Source of the DNA: a bacterium
GTDB lineage: Bacteria > Myxococcota_A > Bradymonadia > REDH01
DNA: 49,253 nucleotides
NCBI GenBank assembly: GCA_030427825.1
Contig: JAUICO010000024.1
Coordinates: 1-49,253, forward strand
Direction: 5' to 3'
Shown: piece by piece, positions 1-7,827 of the stretch
Numbering within the stretch: position 1 is the stretch's first letter
Layout of the letters: each line of letters starts with the position of its first letter
The notes under the pieces: generated by a model
The model's input: the letters and a program-made list of their open reading frames with translations, nothing else
Database searches by the model: none
Told to the model about the DNA's origin: nothing
Position numbers and translations under genes: made by a program

Positions 1-401
1 ATGCTGTAGAGGTTGCCCACCAGCATCGGAATGTTGAGCTGATCCATCTCGGCGTATCCGCCGTAGTTGCTCTCCTGGTGACGCGCGTCTCCAACGAAAC
101 GAAGGCGCACGCCGCGGTCGTGGGCGCGAACAAGCGCCGCGATCACACCACGGTTGCTGAAGCCCATCACCGCGAAGTCGATAGAAACATCTGCTTTGTC
201 GATCAGCTGAATCAGGATCGTGTCGGCTTCTGTATCAAATTCGTTTTCTGCGCGTGTGCCTGTGTCATTGAAGAAGACGTCAACGCGTTCGACGCGGGTG
301 CGGTCCAGGTCTGCCTGGTCAACCGTGATGTTGCAGCCCGCGAGCCACAGCGTGCAAAGGGCGGCGGCGAGAATCGTGGCGATGTGTTTGTTTGCACTCA
401 T
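1..401 (-). CDS. Phospholipase D-like lipoprotein (3' end outside window)
   Basis: Reading the minus strand from the ATG at 399-401 gives an open frame to the window edge (133 complete codons). It begins with a lipoprotein signal: a hydrophobic stretch ending in LAGC, Cys at residue 23. The mature part contains DTILIQLIDKADVSIDFAVM and then RAHDRGVRLRFVGDARH. This is the beta-strand and helix pattern of the phospholipase D superfamily N-terminal half, where a loop of surface peptides leads to the first HKD motif. That motif would lie beyond the edge, so catalytic competence cannot be judged. The start overlaps the stop of the preceding gene as ATGA, which implies translational coupling. A nuclease, phosphodiesterase or non-catalytic PLD-fold role are all possible. 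It is a paralogue of the gene at 398-1672. Confidence 0.75.
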   Translation of the reverse strand, partial: MSANKHIATILAAALCTLWLAGCNITVDQADLDRTRVERVDVFFNDTGTRAENEFDTEADTILIQLIDKADVSIDFAVMGFSNRGVIAALVRAHDRGVRLRFVGDARHQESNYGGYAEMDQLNIPMLVGNLYS

Positions 402-1672
402 TCGTATGCCACCTGCCACTCGGTCTCAAACACACGCACCAGGTCATCCCCCGCCTCATCAACGCCGCCCGGGACGTTGCGAATGGTCCACATGTTTGAA
501 TCGCTGAACGCGTCTGCCGGTCGCGATGTGCCGTTCGCAGAGTTCCACGGAACCGCTGCCAGGATGGGCTGGCTCGATACCATGACGCGGCGCTCGTAGC
601 GGTCGCCGTCTACGGGAGACGCCAGCGCGTCGATAACAATCATTGTCAAGCCGACGTTTGCGCCCTTCTTCGTGTCTGCAACCGGCTCTACCCCGGTCGC
701 CGACGCAAACGCACCGGTATCGACAGCTGCGAGGTTGCTGTTGAGCGCGTCGTAGTCACTGCTCGAGTCCTCGGCCGATTCAAAGCCGATGATCACGCGC
801 ACATCAAAACCGGCCTGTGCTTTGTAGCGCAGAGCATCGGCCAGGTAGCGGTTGGTAAACTCCTCTGTGATGACCCACACACTCGCTCGTGCGGAGTATA
901 CCTCGTCGATCATCTGCTTGATGAGGCGCTCCTGCGGCCCGAAGGCGACTCCGAAGTCGGCGATGTTCCCAGGGTACACCAGCCGCGCATCCGTCGTTGA
1001 TTTGACCGGACCGTCGTACGCGCTCGGCGTGTTGGCAAACACACCGCCGAAGAGCTGTTGAAACTCGTCGGTGAAGTCACGCGCAAGATCGATGGACCTC
1101 GCTTCAAACCCGACCTGACCGGCACCCGTGGCGGTGAGGCCGGCGGTGAAGTTGTATACCCGGGTCTCATCGACGATCAGGAAGTTATGCGTCATCCGAT
1201 TGTCATCGCCAGGGCGGTCTACGTCCGTGCCCGGCTGTGGACTCCAGATTACCCCCTCGTCCCCGAATGTCACCGGAATCCCCGCTTCCACGAGCCTCAC
1301 AAAGCCCGCGTCACCCGCTCTGTCCGCGTCGCCAACCGCGCGTACCCGGACGCCGCGCTCTGCGGCGGCAATCATGGCGTCAGCGACGCTCTCGGAGTCC
1401 GGACCCGAGTCGGACACGTAGTCGAGGGACTCAAAGGCGAGATCCACGCTGGTCTCAGCGCGCTGGATCGCCACAACTAGCCCACCCGCCAGCTCTGAGG
1501 TGTTCAGCACGGACGGCACCCTCAGCTCACCGGCAAAGCGCACATCAACGTGGTTGAAGAGCGCCGCGCTGTCGGGCTCCGGGGCAGTGCACGCACTCGC
1601 CGTCAGGAGGACCAAACAGATCGCCGCGAGTCCACACAGCGCCGTCAGGGGCGTTCTCAGGAGAATCCTCAT
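398..1672 (-). CDS. Phospholipase D-like envelope protein with degenerate HKD motifs
   Basis: 424 residues from the ATG at 1670-1672, which overlaps the upstream stop as ATGA. An upstream extension in frame lacks a signal peptide, so this start is preferred. The N-terminus is a hydrophobic export signal ending near Cys28 (ASAC), so it is probably a lipoprotein. Two PLD-like halves are visible: AIQRAETSVDLAFESLDYV with AAERGVRVRAVGDADRAG, and QMIDEVYSARASVWVITEEF with RYKAQAGFDVRVIIGFES. The first catalytic motif reads MTHNFLIVDE near residue 160, where the family has HxKx4D; the lysine is missing. The second candidate, NVGLTMIVIDA, has neither His nor Lys. The fold looks conserved but the classical phosphodiesterase chemistry does not, so a binding or structural role is more likely than hydrolysis (inference). 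Confidence 0.8.
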   Translation of the reverse strand: MRILLRTPLTALCGLAAICLVLLTASACTAPEPDSAALFNHVDVRFAGELRVPSVLNTSELAGGLVVAIQRAETSVDLAFESLDYVSDSGPDSESVADAMIAAAERGVRVRAVGDADRAGDAGFVRLVEAGIPVTFGDEGVIWSPQPGTDVDRPGDDNRMTHNFLIVDETRVYNFTAGLTATGAGQVGFEARSIDLARDFTDEFQQLFGGVFANTPSAYDGPVKSTTDARLVYPGNIADFGVAFGPQERLIKQMIDEVYSARASVWVITEEFTNRYLADALRYKAQAGFDVRVIIGFESAEDSSSDYDALNSNLAAVDTGAFASATGVEPVADTKKGANVGLTMIVIDALASPVDGDRYERRVMVSSQPILAAVPWNSANGTSRPADAFSDSNMWTIRNVPGGVDEAGDDLVRVFETEWQVAYE

Positions 1673-2463
1673 TCGAAGCTCCCGGCGCTGGTGTTGCCGC
1701 TGTAGTCCGGGGTGTTTGCCACCCCCGGCGAGGCGTAGGTCAGCGCGCGATACGCCTCGTCGATATTGCGGGTCAGACGGGCGTGCTCCGCATCCCAATC
1801 GTTCAACGAGTAGCTGTGCCAGGCTGCTTCGCGGGTGCCCCGGTTCGAGAAGATTAGCTGGATGCGCTCCATCGAACGCACAGTTACGAGGTCGAAGCTT
1901 CCTGCGAAAGGCTCCCGGGTCTGGCTGCCGGCCTGGTCCATCAGACGATCGTCGATGTCGCGCAGCTCCATGTAGAAGCCGTCCAAAGGGAAGGAAAGGT
2001 CGTCGATGAAGTAGTCTGCGTCGGCAAAAGCTCCATCGCGGCGCGCCGCAATATACACGAACTCATTGGGCTGGATCGGTCCTCCGCCCTCACGCTCAGG
2101 GATGACGAATGTTCGCTCGGACTCGCTCTCAACGAGGGGGTCCCGGCCTGCTGCGGCCCGGATGATGAGATTCCAACCCGTGATGTACACCGGCCGCTCC
2201 AGCTTATTCTGAAACTCGATGAACACGTCGTCCGGGTGGTGGACACGCGCGCCCATGGTGCCGCTGACGCTTCCGGCCCAGTTGATCTCGGTGACCATGA
2301 TGTCGCCACGCTCACCGTTGGACAGATATCCATCGTCGGCGGTGCCGGTACGGTATCCGACCTGCTGATCGCGGGCAGGCACCGGATCATCGATGGTGCA
2401 GGCCGCAAGGCATAGCGCCGCGGTCAGCGCCGGCAGGACGTTATGGAGGGAGTACGCTTTCAT
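1669..2463 (-). CDS. Lamin-tail-domain lipoprotein
   Basis: 264 residues. The signal peptide ends in LAAC (Cys22), marking a lipoprotein. From about residue 53 the sequence follows the lamin tail domain (LTD) pattern: GDIMVTEINWAGS, then DVFIEFQNKLERPVYITGWN, a hydrophobic strand, FVIPE and a PNEFVYIAARRDG strand. It closes with the TYASPGVANTPDY turn often seen at the end of bacterial LTDs. Bacterial LTDs are immunoglobulin-like beta-sandwiches found on secreted or surface proteins, often beside nucleases and other hydrolases (family knowledge). Start and stop overlap the neighbouring genes by four bases on both sides (ATGA), so it is made together with the beta-barrel and the PLD-like proteins. 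No enzymatic residues were recognised. Confidence 0.72.
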   Translation of the reverse strand: MKAYSLHNVLPALTAALCLAACTIDDPVPARDQQVGYRTGTADDGYLSNGERGDIMVTEINWAGSVSGTMGARVHHPDDVFIEFQNKLERPVYITGWNLIIRAAAGRDPLVESESERTFVIPEREGGGPIQPNEFVYIAARRDGAFADADYFIDDLSFPLDGFYMELRDIDDRLMDQAGSQTREPFAGSFDLVTVRSMERIQLIFSNRGTREAAWHSYSLNDWDAEHARLTRNIDEAYRALTYASPGVANTPDYSGNTSAGSFE

Positions 2464-4790
2464 AGCTCGAGGGTCGCTCCGACGCCCACGGCCCAGAAGG
2501 TATCGGTGTCGCCGCCAAGAGAAGTGCCGACGTTGCGCGACACTGCAATGTCGTAGAAGTCGCCGGGCAGGAAGAGACCTGCGTCGAGGGCGATCGTCAT
2601 CGTGTCGTTCGCTTCCCAGCCGAGGCGGAACTGCAGCTCATCGCCGAGCTTCTTTCCGTTGCGTTCCTGGGCGGCGAACTCCTCGCGGCTGTAGCCGAAG
2701 GGAGGATCGATATTGTTGATATTTGCCTGATCAAAGAAGGTGTCCGACGTGTCCTTCAAGGCCCACCAGTCCACTTCCAGCGAGAAATCCGAAATCTCGA
2801 GCCCGAAGCCGAGGTGCAGGAAGAAGGTGCCTGCAGAGCGAACGATGTCGTGTTGACGGTCGCGGATTCCAGCCTCATCGACGTATGCAGACGGGCGCCA
2901 CCCGCTGAGGCGGTTCATGTTGAGGCCGCCGACGCGATCGGCGTTGAAGCCGACAAACCCGTGCTGAAACTGCATGCCGTCTGAGGCGAAGTTCGCGCCA
3001 TCGAAGTGATACGCGTCCAACTCAATCGACGGGGTTACGATGCCGGCGTGGTAGGCGAACGCGAGGCCGGCGCCGAAAGCGCTGCCGTTCGACTCTACAT
3101 CCCGGGCGACTTCTTCGCGGCGGTCGAGGCCGCTCGAGCGTGCGAACTCCGCGTACACACTCAGATCTGCCGCGTCGTCGGCAAAGCTGCGGCTGTAGGC
3201 GGCGCGGAGGCCGAAGTTGTTCTGGTAGTCGTTGTCGGAGAAGTTCCCGAGCTCGCCGCCGTAGGAGATGTCGCTGCCGGTCTCCGGCGAAGGCGTCGCG
3301 CCGATACGAGTGAAGAAATAGTAGGCCTTGAGGTCGAGCCCCCGGACCGCGCTATCGTTTTCGATCACGAGTCCGGTTCGCCAGGTGAAGTTGTCTCCGC
3401 GAAAGCCGCGCACCCGCTCGTACCGCTCGCTGTCATCGTTGCGCGCGTCGGCGGTGTAGCCGTCCTGGCTCGAATACAGATCGAAGAGAAGCGCGCGGAT
3501 TCGACCGACCCTGCGCAGGTCCAGAGTCGCCGTGAAAGCGTCGACATTGTCTGAGAGGATGTAGTCATGGGGCACGCCGCCGATCTCGAACCCCTGGCGG
3601 CCAATCGTGAACGAAAGCTCCGCTCCGTCCCGGTCGATCGGCGTCCAGGTTGCGTTCGCGCGCGACAGGGCGATGGGGCCGAAGAAGTCGTCGGCGCGAG
3701 CAATCGTGCCGTCAGCGCCAACGAGGCCACCGCCCCAGAAGCCGCCCAGTCCGATGGCGATCTCAAATTCGACCTGCTCCACGGGAGACCCGGTCAACCA
3801 GGCTTCGGCGAAGACGTCGCCCCAGGTGCCTCTGTCGTCCGTGTCGTAGATTGCCTGATCCGAGCTTTCATCGAGGGGCAGCAGATCGCGGTTGTCGGCG
3901 GTTACGATGCCGGTACGCAACGATCCGCCCCACTCCAGAGTGCGAGCGAGGCGACTTCGGCCGCCGCGTGATGAGGCGCCACGTGGGCAGTCGCCGCCGT
4001 CGCAATCCGATGCGCCGGTCCGCGGGCAATCGCCGCCGTCGCAATCCGAGGCCCGGTCGCAGTCCGACGCCCGGTCGCAATCCGACGCCCGGTCGCAATC
4101 CGAGGCGCCGGTCCGCGGGCAACCGCCGCCGTCGCAATCCGACGCCCGGTCGCAATCCGACGCCCGGTCGCAATCCGAGGCGCCGGTCCGCGGGCAACCG
4201 CCGCCGTCGCAATCCGACGCCCGGTCGCAGTCCGAGGCGCCGTCGCAGCCGCCGCAGCCACCCTCTGCCGCCTGACAACGCGGACACGCCGCACAGTCTC
4301 CGCCCGCCTGACAGTGCGGACACCTCGCACAGACCGACCCGCCGTCGCGGTCCGAGGCGCCGTCGCAGCCGCCGCAGCCACCCTCTGCCGCCTGACAACG
4401 CGGACACGTCGCACAGTCGCCGCCCGCCTGACAGTGCGGACACGTCGCGCATACCGACCCGGCGTCACCGCCGGACCCGCCGTTGCACTGTGCGCACGTG
4501 GCGCAATCCGCCCCTGCCGCGCATGCAGCACAGTCGGCGCAATTCGCAGCAGCGGCGTCCGCACAACTCGGGCAGGTAGGACAGTCCGCAGCGGAGTCGC
4601 AGCCGACGCATCCGCAGGGACACTCAGCCGCGATGTCGGCGTCTGCAGGCTCAGCCTGTGCGGACGCCCATGTGGCGATGCCGAGGGTGAGGAACGCCAT
4701 CAGCAGAAGCATGGCGGCCGACGCCACCAGCTGTCGAACGCCCATGCGCCCGCCGTCAGAACCTTCGGTCATCGTCATGTTCCATCTCAT
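2460..4790 (-). CDS. Outer-membrane beta-barrel protein with 43-cysteine repeat extension
   Basis: 776 residues. The signal peptide probably starts at Met1 or Met16 and ends near ATWASAQA. Residues 57-268 hold 43 cysteines in CxxC and CxxCxxC arrays: a first irregular block, two near-identical 40-residue units (111-150, 151-190), then short ASDCDR/ASDCDGGGCPRTG units to 268. From about residue 285 the chain switches to alternating hydrophobic/aromatic beta-strands separated by acidic loops (for example WGGSLRTGIVTADNRDLL, LSFTIGRQGFEIGG, AVGVGATLEL at the C-terminus), typical of a porin-like beta-barrel. The last residue is Leu rather than Phe. The extension would lie in the periplasm or at the surface and could bind metal, form a disulfide stalk or tether partners (inference). 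Its start overlaps the upstream stop (TGATG). Confidence 0.8.
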   Translation of the reverse strand: MRWNMTMTEGSDGGRMGVRQLVASAAMLLLMAFLTLGIATWASAQAEPADADIAAECPCGCVGCDSAADCPTCPSCADAAAANCADCAACAAGADCATCAQCNGGSGGDAGSVCATCPHCQAGGDCATCPRCQAAEGGCGGCDGASDRDGGSVCARCPHCQAGGDCAACPRCQAAEGGCGGCDGASDCDRASDCDGGGCPRTGASDCDRASDCDRASDCDGGGCPRTGASDCDRASDCDRASDCDRASDCDGGDCPRTGASDCDGGDCPRGASSRGGRSRLARTLEWGGSLRTGIVTADNRDLLPLDESSDQAIYDTDDRGTWGDVFAEAWLTGSPVEQVEFEIAIGLGGFWGGGLVGADGTIARADDFFGPIALSRANATWTPIDRDGAELSFTIGRQGFEIGGVPHDYILSDNVDAFTATLDLRRVGRIRALLFDLYSSQDGYTADARNDDSERYERVRGFRGDNFTWRTGLVIENDSAVRGLDLKAYYFFTRIGATPSPETGSDISYGGELGNFSDNDYQNNFGLRAAYSRSFADDAADLSVYAEFARSSGLDRREEVARDVESNGSAFGAGLAFAYHAGIVTPSIELDAYHFDGANFASDGMQFQHGFVGFNADRVGGLNMNRLSGWRPSAYVDEAGIRDRQHDIVRSAGTFFLHLGFGLEISDFSLEVDWWALKDTSDTFFDQANINNIDPPFGYSREEFAAQERNGKKLGDELQFRLGWEANDTMTIALDAGLFLPGDFYDIAVSRNVGTSLGGDTDTFWAVGVGATLEL
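3987..4241 (-). repeat. Array of about 18-bp direct repeats coding RASDCD units
   Basis: Contiguous 18-bp units, read on the plus strand as variants of cccggtcgcaatccgacg, code for ASDCDR. They are interspersed with a second unit coding DGGGCPRTG or DGGDCPRTG, and together give residues 184-268 of the Cys-rich extension. Copies are nearly identical, differing mainly at third positions. There are no unique spacers, so this is a coding tandem repeat likely to change length by slippage. Confidence 0.82.
4221..4460 (-). repeat. Two tandem 120-bp coding repeats (Cys-rich units)
   Basis: The two 120-bp units, 4341-4460 and 4221-4340, encode residues 111-150 and 151-190 of the beta-barrel gene and differ at only a few positions. 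Each carries eight cysteines in CxxCxxC triplets (for example CPHCQAGGDC and CPRCQAAEGG) and a terminal GCGGCDGASD. The near-identity at DNA level points to recent in-frame duplication. Confidence 0.85.
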
Positions 4791-5860
4791 CAGTCGAGAA
4801 ACTCAATCTGTGCCGGTGTGTAGATCCACATCTGGCGGTCAAAGTTGTTCACAATCGGCCCGGTCGCGCGCAGATGCGAGCCGACCTCAGGTGAGAAGCC
4901 GCGTCGGCCAAGGTCAATGTCCATGCTCACGCGCCAACAGGCGGGAATCTCGTCGGCCGCCGGAATGTCAGTCGAGTCCAGGCAGAGATCTTCGCAGATT
5001 TCAAAGCACAGTGTGCCGTCATCGCAGCGCGAACGGCAGGTCGACTCGCAGGTGCGAACGCAGGTCAGAAGCGGGCCTTCAAGCGGCAGTGCGGTCGCCT
5101 CCACGTCGATCGCAGTCTGCGTCATGATCATTTCGTTGAAGTTGTCATTGCTGGGTGACTGAAACACCCATCCCTCCACCTGCTTCACTTCGGTTGCGTC
5201 GTCGGCCGTGAAGCCCCGGTCGAGCTTCGAGAAGAGCACCGGACGCTCAAAGTCATCGGTGGCCGTGGCCGTCAGCGGCTGCAGATCAGCCACAAGAACC
5301 GCGCGGGTGTCCTGATCAAGGCTGAAGGTCCAGGTCAGAGCACGCACGGTCAGGAGCGCGCGATCGCCAAAGGTGAAGTTCGCAGTCCGCTCTCCCCTGA
5401 GCACCGTGATCCCACCGGTGTCGTCTTCGACCGTGTAGGTGCCCCAGTAGCGTTCGTCCTGAAAACACACCTCGGGCTTCATGAAGCGCCGCGGATGGTG
5501 CGTCACCACCACCTCGATGGTCATCGGAAGCTCGTCGATCACCAGCGGTGCACCACCCCGGCAGTCTGTGAGGGTCGACCGGTCACTCTCACCGACGAAA
5601 ATCGTCGCGCGCGTCCCCTGGGGATACGCAGCGATCAGGTCGGCGATGCCCAGTTCACCTTCGCGGGGCAGGCCGTAGGCGTTGCCTTCATCGCGGTCGC
5701 GCAGGTCCAGCGTCTGGTTCAGCTCGCTTTGACCGACATCGTCCGGCCACAGCTCATCGGTGGGGACGCCGCCGATACGAAGGTCACCCGTGCAGGCGGC
5801 CACCATGGCGGCCGCAATCATGACCGGTACACACATGCGAAGCGTCACTCTTCCCCCCAT
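4790..5860 (-). CDS. Lipoprotein with probable OB-fold domains
   Basis: 356 residues. The lipoprotein signal ends in VAAC (Cys23). The middle region contains IEVVVTHHPRRFM followed by GTYTVEDDTGGITVLRG. This strand-turn-strand pattern with D-GGI is seen in OB-fold nucleic-acid-binding-like domains of secreted proteins. A second similar half ends in GSHLRATGPIVNNFDRQMWI. Between them lies a short cysteine-rich loop (CVRTCESTCRSRCDD, then CFEICEDLC), probably disulfide bonded. The OB assignment is inferred from pattern only. The gene is second in the operon, 48 bp after the preceding gene, and its stop overlaps the start of the beta-barrel gene by one base. Confidence 0.65.
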   Translation of the reverse strand: MGGRVTLRMCVPVMIAAAMVAACTGDLRIGGVPTDELWPDDVGQSELNQTLDLRDRDEGNAYGLPREGELGIADLIAAYPQGTRATIFVGESDRSTLTDCRGGAPLVIDELPMTIEVVVTHHPRRFMKPEVCFQDERYWGTYTVEDDTGGITVLRGERTANFTFGDRALLTVRALTWTFSLDQDTRAVLVADLQPLTATATDDFERPVLFSKLDRGFTADDATEVKQVEGWVFQSPSNDNFNEMIMTQTAIDVEATALPLEGPLLTCVRTCESTCRSRCDDGTLCFEICEDLCLDSTDIPAADEIPACWRVSMDIDLGRRGFSPEVGSHLRATGPIVNNFDRQMWIYTPAQIEFLD

Positions 5861-5908
5861 GACCTCAGGTCGCTGCCTGCTGGATAGCGAGCACGCCCCG
5901 GCGCGGAA

Positions 5909-6976
5909 TCAACGCTCGGTGTTGTTCCAGATCCAATCGAAGTTCGTCGTGTTGAGCTGCGGGTCATCCTGGAAGATGCTGACCGGGCCAACAAAGGTCA
6001 CGCAGTCACCGGTGTTCAGGAAGCTCGACGAGCTGCGGAAGATGACCGGCTCGCCGGCGCCATACTCGAAATCCCAGCACTGTGAGCTTCCGCCGCAACC
6101 GCTCGGCGTACCCGAGAGTGTGCCGGTCACACGAATGTTCTGGTGCACGTCAGCGGCCGTAATGGGAGCCGCTCCCGAGCGATCACTGATGTACACGTCG
6201 TTGCCTTCGCTCACGAGAGCCCAGGTCGACGGGTCGACGTCGAGGACGACCGCCTCGTCGAAGTTTCGCTTCAGCGTCGTGACCGTGAAGGAGATCTTCT
6301 GACCGACCTTGATCGCGAAGGTCGCGTGCGAGCTGGTGTTATTGAAGTCGATCTCGACCTCGATGGCTCCATTACCGTCGGCGATCCAGAAGTTGCGGTT
6401 CACGTTGGAGGCAGAGCCGGTGTTGAAAGATGTCGCGACGACCGTAGCGCCGACAATGTCGAGGTCGACAGTCGCTTCGTCCGGCGAATTGGCCGGCGCA
6501 GCGGCGAGGAGCGCAGCGATCCCCGAGTCATATTCCGCGGCGTAGGGCGTCGTGGACACCACACCGCCGTTGGGCGAGCTGGCATCTCCGTCGTCGAAGA
6601 CCTGACCGGAGAAGACGGTGTTCTGACCGCACGCCGGTGTGCCGGTCTCCTCGTCGATGACGTCCAGCTCCTGCGGAGTATCCGTCGCGTCCGTCGTGTC
6701 GGCGACATCACTCGTGTCCGACGCATCATCGGCGTCCGACGTATCCGACGCGTCGTCGGCATCGGAGGTGTCGTCCGCGTCGTCCGCGTCGTCCGCGTCT
6801 GAGGTGTCCTCAGCGTCCGACGTGTCTTCCGCGGTGTCGCTTGTGTCGGCTGTATCCTGAGCGGTGTCGGTCCCGGCGTCGCCTGCTGCGGGATCTTCGT
6901 CCTCGCTGCATGCGGTGAATCCGAGCGCAAATGTCAGCGCAACGAGGCCAATGAGAATACGCAGTCGTTCGTTCAT
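5909..6976 (-). CDS. Lipoprotein with acidic Asp/Thr/Ser linker and OB-like domain
   Basis: 355 residues. The lipoprotein signal ends in FTAC (Cys23). Residues 24 to about 105 are almost only Asp, Thr, Ser, Ala and Glu, a long flexible acidic linker common on surface lipoproteins of myxobacterial relatives. The folded part has DLDIVGATVVATSFNT, FWIADGNGAIEVEI and VGQKISFTVTTLKR, then NIRVTGTLSG and NTGDCVTFVGPVSIF. This repeated strand order resembles two OB-like halves and matches the style of the next gene. It is the first gene of the minus-strand operon that runs to position 1; an inverted repeat lies in its leader. Function unknown. Confidence 0.68.
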   Translation of the reverse strand: MNERLRILIGLVALTFALGFTACSEDEDPAAGDAGTDTAQDTADTSDTAEDTSDAEDTSDADDADDADDTSDADDASDTSDADDASDTSDVADTTDATDTPQELDVIDEETGTPACGQNTVFSGQVFDDGDASSPNGGVVSTTPYAAEYDSGIAALLAAAPANSPDEATVDLDIVGATVVATSFNTGSASNVNRNFWIADGNGAIEVEIDFNNTSSHATFAIKVGQKISFTVTTLKRNFDEAVVLDVDPSTWALVSEGNDVYISDRSGAAPITAADVHQNIRVTGTLSGTPSGCGGSSQCWDFEYGAGEPVIFRSSSSFLNTGDCVTFVGPVSIFQDDPQLNTTNFDWIWNNTER

Positions 6977-7006
6977 TCTTATCTCCGATCCTTCGCCGGC
7001 CCGGGC

Positions 7007-7027
7007 ACAGGCGCGCCTCGCGCCTGT
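7007..7027. repeat. Perfect 9-bp inverted repeat in leader of the lipoprotein operon
   Basis: ACAGGCGCG (7007-7015) and CGCGCCTGT (7019-7027) are exact reverse complements with a 3-base loop. They lie 31-51 bases upstream of the start at 6976, in a 236-bp divergent intergenic region. It may be an operator or a leader hairpin. No run of T follows on either strand, so it is not a classical terminator. Confidence 0.5.
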
Positions 7028-7212
7028 CGCAACCCGGAACAGCGCTCAGTAGTGGGTTCAAGCCAACCGTCGCCGAGCTATCGGAGGCCTGGGGGAGTGT
7101 CAACGCGAGGTTCGGACGAAATCATGTCTGGCTGCAACGAGAAGGATCGGCGCCACACAGGGCATTCGGTACTACAGTACGACGCCCGACCCTGTCCGCA
7201 GAGAGACTTCGA

Positions 7213-7734
7213 GTGAACCTGATTTTCCGCCTCATTTATCACATCATCCGCGCGCGCAGGCAGCCGCCCATCGACGTCGGCGAATCGATTGTTGTTCCTT
7301 TCCGAGTTCTGCCCAGCGATCTCGATATCAACGGCCACATGAACAACGGTCGCTACCTGACCATCATGGATGTGGCGCGCCTGTCGCTCTTTACGCGAAT
7401 CGGCCTCACCGGCGTCTCGGTGCGCAGGCGCTGGCGGCCCGTCGTCCTCAGCAGCATCATGCAATACCGCGCGCCGCTACACCGCTTCGAGCGCTACGAT
7501 CTTCGCGTCGAGATGGCCTATTGGAACGGGCGCTTCGCGTGGTTTCGGCATGCGTTCCTGCATGAGGGCGAGGTGGTTGCCGTCGGACTCGTGAAGGGAC
7601 TCATGGTGGGCCCCGAAGGCCCGGTCTCGATGCGAACCGTCTTCGAGGGCATCGATCGCGAGTGGGAGAGCCCGGAGCGGCCCCTGGACGTCAGCGCCAT
7701 GATCTCCGCCGAAAGAGCACAGCGGAAAGTGTAG
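7213..7734 (+). CDS. Acyl-CoA thioesterase, 4HBT hotdog fold
   Basis: 173 residues from a GTG preceded by a GAGAGA ribosome-binding stretch. DLDINGHMNNGRYL near residue 37 is the signature of 4HBT-type hotdog thioesterases: an acidic residue, then GHMNN, at the start of the long helix. It is followed by VDVARLSL-like helix residues and the beta-sheet VVLSSIMQYRAPLHRFERYD. It closely resembles cytoplasmic THEM6-like/YbgC-like thioesterases. The N-terminal segment NLIFRLIYHIIRAR is hydrophobic and basic and may associate with the membrane. Substrate unknown. It is divergent from the lipoprotein operon and is followed after 93 bp by a lipoprotein gene on the same strand. Confidence 0.85.
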   Translation: MNLIFRLIYHIIRARRQPPIDVGESIVVPFRVLPSDLDINGHMNNGRYLTIMDVARLSLFTRIGLTGVSVRRRWRPVVLSSIMQYRAPLHRFERYDLRVEMAYWNGRFAWFRHAFLHEGEVVAVGLVKGLMVGPEGPVSMRTVFEGIDREWESPERPLDVSAMISAERAQRKV

Positions 7735-7827
7735 CCCCGGCCCATTGACCTCGATTCTGCGGCTCCCCGGTAGATACGCACCCGAAACTCTGGCAGAACC
7801 TGCGCACACGCCCTGCCGGAGCCCCCC

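Noticed and set aside
3987..4241. CRISPR array
   Set aside because: The 18-bp repeats are contiguous, in frame and without unique spacers, and they code for the Cys-rich extension.
3650..4579. Arg/Pro-rich open frame on the plus strand
   Set aside because: It is the antisense shadow of the Cys-repeat region, with no signal, domain or ribosome-binding site.
7745..7776. TTGACC and TAGATA as a promoter for the lipoprotein at 7828
   Set aside because: The spacer is 20 bases, too long for a normal sigma70 promoter.
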